From: a virus
Strand: one strand, 5' to 3'
IMG/VR virus record: IMGVR_UViG_3300042090_000484
Location: 1-23,836 of that record
DNA length: 23,836 bases
Part shown: piece by piece, positions 1-5,707 of the stretch
How the letters are laid out: every line of letters starts with the position of its first letter
Numbering within the stretch: position 1 is the first letter of the stretch
Notes under the pieces: generated by a model
The model's input: only the letters and a program-made list of their open reading frames with translations
Database searches by the model: none
Told to the model about the DNA's origin: nothing
Made by a program: the position numbers and the translations under genes

Positions 1-1
1 G

Positions 2-655
2 CGCAAGCCGGTCGTCTGCAGCGTGTCCGGCGCCGGCGATCGGGTCGGCCCGAAGGCGATCGCGGCGATGGCGCGCAAGCTCGCCGAAGCTCAACCATTC
101 GATGTCACCGGCGATCACGTTCTCGCGTGGCGCAAGGATGGCCATTTCGATTTCGACTCAACCGGCATTTTTCCCGGCGATGAATCGGTCAATGGCGCGG
201 TGTCGTTCGGGCAAACAAAAAAGGGCGGCATCGAGGTCGACTGCTACTACGACAATCGCGGCCTTGGCTTCATGGGCTCGACGATGCCGTACCGCAAGGT
301 CCAGCAGCTCCTGATCGCGTGGGGCAAAACCGGCGCGCCATTACGGGAGCCGCCGCGCGCTGATAACGGCCGCGGCGCCGATGGGTTGGCGGGCGGCATC
401 GGCGACGCGGCCAACCAAAAATCAGCCCCGGACTTCAACACCTACAAGACGCCGGTGCTGGCCGTGGCATGCCCGTCGTGTGGCGCCAAGGTCGGCGCCT
501 GGTGCAAGCGGCCGTCCGGCCATCGCGCCATGGATCTGCATGCGCCGCGGCGCGAGGCGGCGGACGCCGCATGGGAGGCCGCCGGGCGGCCGGCGTTAAT
601 GCCGCCGACCGGCGCCGAGGACGCTGCCGCGCCGCAACAGGAGGCGGCGGAATGA
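2..655 (+). CDS. Phage protein with C-terminal zinc-binding domain (5' partial)
   Basis: The reading frame is open to the left edge of the window. A GTG at 23 is a possible start, but in-frame sequence upstream of it reads as protein, so the gene is probably cut. Counting from GTG 23, the C-terminal third holds a zinc-type motif, C150-x2-C153-x7-C161 with H173, inside the pattern CPSCGAKVGAWCKRPSGHR. Short domains of this pattern recur in phage and actinobacterial proteins and are taken to be nucleic-acid-binding zinc fingers. The first 130 residues are not recognised. The Pro/Ala-rich tail looks disordered. The stop overlaps the next start by 4 bases (ATGA), which suggests translational coupling. 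Function is unknown. Confidence 0.75.
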   Translation, partial: RKPVVCSVSGAGDRVGPKAIAAMARKLAEAQPFDVTGDHVLAWRKDGHFDFDSTGIFPGDESVNGAVSFGQTKKGGIEVDCYYDNRGLGFMGSTMPYRKVQQLLIAWGKTGAPLREPPRADNGRGADGLAGGIGDAANQKSAPDFNTYKTPVLAVACPSCGAKVGAWCKRPSGHRAMDLHAPRREAADAAWEAAGRPALMPPTGAEDAAAPQQEAAE

Positions 656-933
656 GCGTGCGCTGGAAACCGCCGCGGCCCGGCACCTGCCGAGTCTGCG
701 GCTGCACCGAAGAGCATGCTTGCGACGGCGGCTGCTCCTGGGTCGATCGGGCTTGCACGCTCTGCAGCGCCTGCGCCGGGACACCCGCCGATCTCGCCTA
801 TGCGCTGCGATGGATTGCGCATCTGCTCCGCGCTGAAATTCCGGTCCATGGGTCACGTACCGCTGCGCTTCGCTCGACGTGCGCGATCGCGATCGAGGCG
901 CATAAGCGCGCTGCGCGGAAAGCGCCGGAATGA
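652..933 (+). CDS. Small cysteine-rich phage protein (zinc-binding)
   Basis: A 93-residue protein starting at the ATG that overlaps the previous stop. Cysteines C13, C16, C18, C24, C28, C35, C38 and C41 crowd the N-terminal 41 residues (CRVCGCTEEHAC, then GGCSW, then CTLCSAC), enough for two zinc sites. This CxVCGCT...GGCSW...LCSxC signature recurs in small uncharacterised proteins of proteobacterial phages and mobile elements, sometimes fused to other domains. The second half is helical and basic with no catalytic motif. It belongs to a chain of 4-base-overlapping genes, so it is probably co-translated with its neighbours. A nucleic-acid-binding or adaptor role is only a guess. Confidence 0.8.
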   Translation: MSVRWKPPRPGTCRVCGCTEEHACDGGCSWVDRACTLCSACAGTPADLAYALRWIAHLLRAEIPVHGSRTAALRSTCAIAIEAHKRAARKAPE

Positions 934-1250
934 GCGCGCGCTCGCGGCTGCCAGACCGTCGCGCCGGCGAGGTGTTCGAGTTCGAGCATCTTGGCCACAT
1001 CTATACCGTCGGGCTCGGCTTTTACGGCTACGGCGGGCGCATCGGCGAGGTGTTCCTCGATTGCAACAAATCCGGCACGCCGATCCAGACTTATGCCCGC
1101 GACAGCGCCGTGGTCTTGAGCCTGCTGCTGCAGCACGGCTGTTCGCTCGACACCATCCGTCACGCGGTCACCCGCAATGCCGACGGTTCGGCGGCCGGGC
1201 CGATCGGCGCGCTGCTCGATCTGCTGGCGAAACGCGGGGAGCAAGCATGA
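930..1250 (+). CDS. TSCPD-like protein (ribonucleotide reductase C-terminal-domain homologue)
   Basis: A 106-residue protein. Residues about 35-100 (GGRIGEVFLDCNKSGTP, then ARDSAVVLSLLLQHGCSLDT, then IRHAVTR) resemble the C-terminal domain of B12-dependent class II ribonucleotide reductases, which reads roughly GRxGEIFLxxGKxG...DAxAxxxSLxLQxGxPLE and is known in stand-alone form as the TSCPD domain. The reductase catalytic barrel is absent, so this protein is not itself a reductase. Stand-alone copies occur in alphaproteobacterial chromosomes and prophages; their role is not established. Possible roles are binding a host reductase or nucleotide sensing. ATG overlaps the previous stop. Confidence 0.7.
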   Translation: MSARSRLPDRRAGEVFEFEHLGHIYTVGLGFYGYGGRIGEVFLDCNKSGTPIQTYARDSAVVLSLLLQHGCSLDTIRHAVTRNADGSAAGPIGALLDLLAKRGEQA

Positions 1251-1465
1251 GCCGCGAGGTCAGCGACTTTGTGCGGCGACGGCGTGAGGCCAAGGCGCGA
1301 GACATTGCGCAAGAGGTCGATCCGCTGGCTGGCGGTTTCTTTCGCCAGCAGCTTGTGCGGGCCGCGCTGGCCGGCATGGAATTTGGCTCTGCCGAATTGA
1401 CCGCGCCGGCGGCTCAATTCGCCCATGGCAAGACGGCGCGCGAGCAGGGAGGGTCGAGCGTATGA
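1247..1465 (+). CDS. Hypothetical small phage protein
   Basis: A 72-residue charged protein starting at the ATG that overlaps the previous stop. The N-terminal half is strongly basic (SDFVRRRREAKARD). The middle is amphipathic (GGFFRQQLVRAALAGMEFG). No cysteine cluster, membrane segment or catalytic motif is visible. It is accepted as a gene because of the ATGA overlaps at both ends, its protein-like composition and its place in a continuous operon. Function is unknown. Confidence 0.65.
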   Translation: MSREVSDFVRRRREAKARDIAQEVDPLAGGFFRQQLVRAALAGMEFGSAELTAPAAQFAHGKTAREQGGSSV

Positions 1466-2310
1466 GTGCCGATTACGCGCCGCTGTTTTATTGGGTGCGC
1501 GAGCGCGAGCGCATTCGCATAATCAAAGAGGATGGAAAGCCGCAGCCGTGGACGGGCGATGAAATCCTGCACACCTATCGCTTTTGCAACGTGCGACGCG
1601 AAGATGATCGCGTGACGATTTGGGTGCGTGAGAATATCCGGCAAAAATATGCCGAACATCCTTTCCTCTGGCTCATGCTGTGCATCGCCCGCCAGATCAA
1701 CTGGCCGGAGACGCTAGATGATCTGATCTTCAACGGCGCATGGCCGGGCACCGACCGCTTCCCGTTGCCGGACGTGACGCTTGTTCTCAACCGTCGCAAA
1801 GATCGCGGCGACAAGGTTTATACCGGCGCCTACATGATCTCGGCGCCGGCGCGGAAAGGGGCTGATAAGCAAAAATACATTGCGGAGACTGTGATCGGCA
1901 ATCTCTGGACGCGCCGCGCCGGCTTCCGCGCGACCACTCTCCAGCGCACGCACGAATGGATCATGCGCTCGAGCGGCTGGGGCCAGTTCATGGCCTATCA
2001 GGCTGTTGTCGACATGCGCTTTACGCGCCTGTTGTCCGGCGCCGATGACGCGCTCACTTGGGCGGCTGCAGGGCCGGGCACCATCCGCGGCTTGAACCGC
2101 CTTCATGGCCGCGCCGTCGACGCTTCGCTCTCGCAAGATCAGGCGCTCTCGGAAATGCGCGCTCTCTACAAAATCGTTCAGCAAGAGACCGGCGTCGCAA
2201 TGGATTTCAGCGACGTGCCGAACATCCTTTGCGAAACCGACAAATATCTGCGTGTGAAGAACGGCGAAGGTAAGCCGCGGGCGCTCTACGTCGCTGGACG
2301 GGGATATTAA
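1462..2310 (+). CDS. 5-hmdU DNA kinase helical-domain-like protein (thymine hypermodification family)
   Basis: A 282-residue protein. The N-terminal block FYWVRERERIRIIKEDGKP, then QPWTGDEILHTYRFCNVRRE and DDRVTIWV, matches my recollection of the helical domain of 5-hydroxymethyl-dU DNA kinases (HMUDK_hel), also described as a clade of alpha-glutamyl/putrescinyl-thymine pyrophosphorylases. The typical pattern is RERxxIxxxKxxGxPxPWTxDPILxxYRFCNVxREDDxVT. In known phages these act in post-replicative thymine modification. The P-loop kinase domain often fused or encoded nearby is not visible here: no GxxGxGKT in this protein or its neighbours. The rest is helical with conserved-looking Trp/Arg (RLHGR, QDQALSEM). 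A stand-alone copy may bind or act on DNA bases; the activity is unproven. No hmU synthase lies in the window. Confidence 0.7.
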   Translation: MSADYAPLFYWVRERERIRIIKEDGKPQPWTGDEILHTYRFCNVRREDDRVTIWVRENIRQKYAEHPFLWLMLCIARQINWPETLDDLIFNGAWPGTDRFPLPDVTLVLNRRKDRGDKVYTGAYMISAPARKGADKQKYIAETVIGNLWTRRAGFRATTLQRTHEWIMRSSGWGQFMAYQAVVDMRFTRLLSGADDALTWAAAGPGTIRGLNRLHGRAVDASLSQDQALSEMRALYKIVQQETGVAMDFSDVPNILCETDKYLRVKNGEGKPRALYVAGRGY

Positions 2311-2342
2311 ATGTGCCGCGCCATCGACAAGGGCCTCCTTAA

Positions 2343-2654
2343 ATGACGCCGACGCTCACCTTCACCAAGGGCGAGCTTGGGCGCGAGATCGTCCGGCTCG
2401 GCGACGTCGTCATCGGCGACGTCGCGCCCTATAGCGGCGCCCGGCATTACAACGCGATTTTTTCGCTGCGGCTTCCTGATACGCCGGCGGCGTTTCGGCC
2501 GACGCGGTCGTTCGGCGAAGCGCGCGAGCTGATCCGCAAGGATGTCTCGGAGTGGTTTCTGCGCGCCGGCGTGTTCTATCCCGAGCAACTGATCGAGGTC
2601 GCGTTTCTCGACGCGGCGGGTCGTCTTTGCGTCGACCAGGCGGTGGCGGAATGA
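2343..2654 (+). CDS. Hypothetical phage protein
   Basis: A 103-residue protein, ATG at 2343. The segment REIVRLGDVVIGDVAPYSG suggests an N-terminal beta-rich region. The second half is helical (EARELIRKDVSEWFLRAG), followed by a short beta strand and acidic end. No known catalytic motif is seen. It is separated from the previous gene by a 32-base gap, which contains only an 11-codon ATG frame, and its stop overlaps the next start. No strong ribosome-binding site is visible in the gap, so expression may depend on read-through of ribosomes from the preceding gene. Function is unknown. Confidence 0.65.
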   Translation: MTPTLTFTKGELGREIVRLGDVVIGDVAPYSGARHYNAIFSLRLPDTPAAFRPTRSFGEARELIRKDVSEWFLRAGVFYPEQLIEVAFLDAAGRLCVDQAVAE

Positions 2655-2998
2655 GCGACGTCGGTTACGTCCGCATCGAGCCGGGAGCGGGCGAGCCGCC
2701 GCCGTGCGATCAGGCGAAGGGCAAACTCACGTTGATCGACGGCATGTGGCAATGCGCGGCGTGCGCGCTGGCCTGGGATGACGGCGATGCCAAGCCGCCG
2801 TGCCGGCCGCTTACCTATGCCCGGCTTATCGAGGGGGCGATGGACGAGGCGGTGCGGATCGAGTCCGCGCAAGCCGCCTTGGTGGCCGCCGGCGATCGCC
2901 AATTCCGTCATCAGGGCCAACTGCGGCGGGCGCAGGAATTGCGCGCGCTGGTCCGGCTCGCGGTGAAAACGAGAGAGGAAAGAGGAGCGCGGGAATGA
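2651..2998 (+). CDS. Hypothetical phage protein with a CxxC pair
   Basis: A 115-residue protein using the ATG that overlaps the previous stop. Cys residues at DQAKGKLTLIDGMWQCAACA (CAAC) with an upstream PPPC and a downstream PPC could make one zinc site. The C-terminal half is a long charged helix (AMDEAVRIESAQAALVAAG, then QLRRAQELRALVRLAVKT), consistent with a coiled coil or a DNA/protein-binding helix. The purine-rich 3' end (GAGAGAGGAAAGAGGAG) doubles as the ribosome-binding region of the next gene. Function is unknown. Confidence 0.65.
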   Translation: MSDVGYVRIEPGAGEPPPCDQAKGKLTLIDGMWQCAACALAWDDGDAKPPCRPLTYARLIEGAMDEAVRIESAQAALVAAGDRQFRHQGQLRRAQELRALVRLAVKTREERGARE

Positions 2999-3339
2999 TG
3001 GTCTATGCTCGCTATACGCCGACGATTATGGACGGCCCGGTTGTGAGGTTTTACTTCGGGCGCAAGGTCGGAACGCATCAAGATATTTTCAGTCGAGAGA
3101 ATGTCGACGACTACTCACGCGAAATCAGCGCGTCGCGTAACGGCGTCATGATCTCGGGCAACAGCGGTCTGCTCACCGATCTCGGATCAGTGGAAAAAAT
3201 TTGTCGTACACTTCACTATGCGCTGTTGGTCCACGAGAAAATTAAGGCAGCGCGCGATCCGCACGAAATCGCCAAGCGCGGCGCCGGCGGCGTGAACGAG
3301 GCGTTAGAGCAAGTCACCGGCGTTGTGGGAGCCGGCTAA
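2995..3339 (+). CDS. Hypothetical phage protein
   Basis: A 114-residue protein. The start is set by an ATGATG at 2995 overlapping the previous stop and by a strong upstream Shine-Dalgarno (AGAGGAG about 8 bases before). The N-terminal half looks beta-rich (VVRFYFGRKVGTHQD, then FSRENVDDYSREISAS). The C-terminal half has a helix (VEKICRTLHYALLVHEKIKA). No catalytic motif is seen. The stronger ribosome-binding site than its neighbours suggests it may be made at a higher level. Function is unknown. Confidence 0.7.
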   Translation: MMVYARYTPTIMDGPVVRFYFGRKVGTHQDIFSRENVDDYSREISASRNGVMISGNSGLLTDLGSVEKICRTLHYALLVHEKIKAARDPHEIAKRGAGGVNEALEQVTGVVGAG

Positions 3340-3683
3340 TGGCCTCGCCGCAAAAGCATTGGCGCCGGTTTCTCGCCGCCGTGAAGCGCGCCAAGCCCGG
3401 CGATCGCTTTGAGGTCGGGATCGGCTGGCAGAAGATGCGCGGCTGGCAACCGTATCAAAAGATCGCCGGCGCGATGCTGTTCATGACGCCCGACCATGCG
3501 CGCGCAATGGTCGCGCTGTTCGAGCAGCACAAGACCGAGCCGCAATGGAAAGGGCCGGCCGAGAGCCTTCAGGAGGTTTTCGACATGCTCGCGGATGCCG
3601 CCGACGATTGTGATCAAAAGAACCGGGCGCGTGAAGTGCCGCAGCGTGTGGCGGTCGTGCTGCCGGCGGAGGGCAACGCATGA
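3339..3683 (+). CDS. Hypothetical phage protein
   Basis: A 114-residue protein whose ATG shares one base with the previous TAA (TAATG). The N terminus is basic (PQKHWRRFLAAVKRAKPG) and followed by GWQKMRGWQPYQKIAGAML, which is aromatic-rich. The C-terminal half is acidic and helical (VFDMLADAADDCDQ). No recognised domain. The stop overlaps the next start by 4 bases. The basic-then-acidic layout could fit a small nucleic-acid-binding protein, but nothing stronger can be said. Confidence 0.65.
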   Translation: MASPQKHWRRFLAAVKRAKPGDRFEVGIGWQKMRGWQPYQKIAGAMLFMTPDHARAMVALFEQHKTEPQWKGPAESLQEVFDMLADAADDCDQKNRAREVPQRVAVVLPAEGNA

Positions 3684-4234
3684 CCGATATCGGCGACGTG
3701 CTGCGGATCTATCGCGGCTCCGATGGCGATGCGACCGCGGCGCTTTACCGCGACCTGGAGGCGCTCGGCCCGGTCGGCGCCGTAGCGGTCAACCTGTTTC
3801 GCGCCTGCAAGGCGTCGGAGCGGGCAAAGACTTATCGGCGCGATTTCTCGCGCGAGGCTTACGGCCGCAAGCAATGGGCGATGGACAATCTCTGCAACGC
3901 CCTGACCGAGCATGCCGCCGTCATCGGCGATCGCTGGGGCTGGGGCGTCGACGATAAGCAGCCGGTGCATCGGCATGTTCTCTATATCGATCTGCCGACC
4001 GGGCAAGTGAGCTTTCATTCGGCTGTCCGCGGTCGCGGCCCGGATTACGCCGGCGCCTGGGATGGCCGCCCGGCGCAATCGGCCGATCGGATTTGCCGCT
4101 GGCTCGGCCGGCTGTTCGCCGACACTTACGCCGAGGAAAGCTGTCCCGGTCACGTCGCTTCCGAACGCGATGCGAAAATCTGCGGCCGCTGCGGCATTCA
4201 TATCGACAGCCTACGCCCCGACGAAGCGCAGTGA
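3680..4234 (+). CDS. Conserved phage protein of unknown function
   Basis: A 184-residue protein beginning at an ATG overlapping the previous stop. The blocks YRGSDGDATAALYRDLEALG, VAVNLFRACKASERAK, then WGVDDKQPVHRHVLYIDLPT and GQVSFHSAVRGRGPDYAGAW form a pattern I recall from many phage 'hypothetical' proteins. No function has been assigned to these to my knowledge. The C terminus adds CPGHV and CGRCGIH (Cys-x2-Cys plus His), which could bind one zinc ion. A soluble, single-domain protein is likely; no signal peptide or membrane segment. Confidence 0.75.
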   Translation: MTDIGDVLRIYRGSDGDATAALYRDLEALGPVGAVAVNLFRACKASERAKTYRRDFSREAYGRKQWAMDNLCNALTEHAAVIGDRWGWGVDDKQPVHRHVLYIDLPTGQVSFHSAVRGRGPDYAGAWDGRPAQSADRICRWLGRLFADTYAEESCPGHVASERDAKICGRCGIHIDSLRPDEAQ

Positions 4235-4250
4235 ACAGGAGCGAGCGCAC

Positions 4251-4448
4251 ATGGCCTTTGATCGCGTGAAGTGTTCGGTCTGCGGGGCTGATGAGGTTGT
4301 GAGTTACGCAACGTCTGAAACGGCTGTCTGTCCTGCTTGCTGCCCGCATCACGAATACGAGTACCAACGCAGCGAGCGTTCTTATTTTTGCGAACATTGT
4401 GGCGTAGAGGCGAGCGAGAAGTGGATTGCTGATCGCGCAAATCCGTAA
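4251..4448 (+). CDS. Small double zinc-ribbon protein
   Basis: A 65-residue protein, ATG at 4251 with an AGGAG Shine-Dalgarno at about 4237-4241. Three Cys pairs are visible: VKCSVCGAD, VCPACCPHH and YFCEHCGVE, the typical spacing of small zinc ribbons (knuckle CxxCG). His residues in CCPHHEYEYQ may also take part. Proteins of this kind usually act as transcription or replication adaptors, but no specific role can be inferred. It is the last gene before the replication module and is not overlapped by its neighbours. Confidence 0.65.
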   Translation: MAFDRVKCSVCGADEVVSYATSETAVCPACCPHHEYEYQRSERSYFCEHCGVEASEKWIADRANP

Positions 4449-4475
4449 ATCTACTCTGCATCCGAAAGTGTCAGC

Positions 4476-5693
4476 ATGATTTCCGACGCCGCGATCGCCG
4501 AGCTCAAGCTCCGCAACCCGTGCGACCAGGTCGCGGGCCAATGGGTCAAGCTCCGCCGGCATGGCAAGAAATTTGTCGGCCCGTGCCCGCTGCATTCGCC
4601 GGATCCGGCGGCGCGGGATTCCACGTCGTTCGAGTGCGAAGCCGACGGTTGGGTCTGCGCGACCTGCCACGACGGCGGCGACGTCATCCGCCTGGTCGCG
4701 CTTCGCCACGGTCTCGATCCGCGGCGGGATTTCCTCGAAGCGGCGCAATTGCTCGGCGGCTTTGCCGAATTGTCGGCCGAGCGCGCGGCCGAGCTCGACC
4801 GCGAACGGCAAATCCGCAAGACCAGGCGCGAGCAGGAGGCTAACCAATTCCGCGAGCGCGAGCGGCGCACGGCGTTCGATATCTGGCATGCCGGCCGGTC
4901 TTACGCCGGCACGCCGGTCGAGGATTATCTCAAAACCGCACGCGGCATTGCCGCGCTTCCCGAGCGGCTGCAGCTGCGCTTCGCGCCGATCGTGGCGTTC
5001 TTTCATGGCGAGGAAACCGACGAGCGCGGCCGCCGGGCGCCGCGGGTCATTCATCGCGGGCCGGCGATGCTGGCGCCGATCGTCTCGACAGGGTCGGGCG
5101 GCGACGCCCGATCGGCTGCCGGCAAATTCCGCGGCGTTCATATCACCTGGCTGGATCTCCAACGGCCGAACGGCAAGGCGCTGATTAAGGATCCGGAGAG
5201 CGGCGAGCCGCTGTTGCCGAAAAAGGTGCGCGGCTCGCAAGCCGGCAACGCCATCCGCCTGGTCGACATGCCGGCGCCGGCGATCGCCTATGCCGGCGAG
5301 GGCATCGAGACCGTGTTGTCGGTTTGGTATGCGCTCAACCGCGCCGGCGCCATGCTCGAGCGGTCGATATTCTGGTCGACCGTGTCGCTCGGCAATCTCG
5401 CCGGCAAGTCGGCCGAGCCAGTGCCGCACCCGAACTTGAAAGACGCCGCCGGGCGTGTGCGCAGGGTGCCCGGTCCGACGCCCGATCTCGGCGACGCCGG
5501 CATCGCCTTTCCCGAGACGCTCGAGGAACTGGTGCTGCTCGGCGACGGCGACAGCGATCGCTTCGCCACGGCCCTGGCGCTCAACCGCGCGGTGCTGCGG
5601 CATTCGCGCGCCGGCCGGCGCGTCAGTGTCGCCTGGTCGCCCGACGATACCGACTTTAACGACGAATTGCGCCGCGAGGAAAAAGCGGCGTAA
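4476..5693 (+). CDS. DNA primase: CHC2 zinc finger plus Toprim domain
   Basis: A 405-residue protein. Zinc ligands C37-x2-H40 and C61-x2-C64 (GPCPLHSP, then GWVCATCHDGGDVIRLV) form the CHC2-type finger that lets primases read template DNA. A basic, Glu/Arg-rich helical linker follows (about 95-140). The Toprim domain has the conserved Glu in YAGEGIETV (E275) and the metal-binding D-x-D in LLGDGDSDR (D357, D359), with a C-terminal DDTDFND. Known members synthesise RNA primers for phage replication, often with an SF3 helicase, which is the next gene only 14 bases downstream. The start has a weak ribosome-binding site. It is shorter than DnaG (about 580 residues) and lacks a DnaB-binding tail. 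Confidence 0.9.
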   Translation: MISDAAIAELKLRNPCDQVAGQWVKLRRHGKKFVGPCPLHSPDPAARDSTSFECEADGWVCATCHDGGDVIRLVALRHGLDPRRDFLEAAQLLGGFAELSAERAAELDRERQIRKTRREQEANQFRERERRTAFDIWHAGRSYAGTPVEDYLKTARGIAALPERLQLRFAPIVAFFHGEETDERGRRAPRVIHRGPAMLAPIVSTGSGGDARSAAGKFRGVHITWLDLQRPNGKALIKDPESGEPLLPKKVRGSQAGNAIRLVDMPAPAIAYAGEGIETVLSVWYALNRAGAMLERSIFWSTVSLGNLAGKSAEPVPHPNLKDAAGRVRRVPGPTPDLGDAGIAFPETLEELVLLGDGDSDRFATALALNRAVLRHSRAGRRVSVAWSPDDTDFNDELRREEKAA

Positions 5694-5707
5694 GCGGGGG
5701 TTTCACC

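Noticed and set aside
2311-2346. 11-codon ATG frame between the HMUDK-like gene and the next gene, overlapping its start by ATGA
   Set aside because: Too short to support, without a ribosome-binding site; it may still help couple translation, but nothing proves it.
3921-5603. 560-codon open frame on the - strand opposite the primase
   Set aside because: The + strand here encodes the CHC2-Toprim primase and a conserved phage gene; the reverse frame shows no motif and is a codon-bias shadow.
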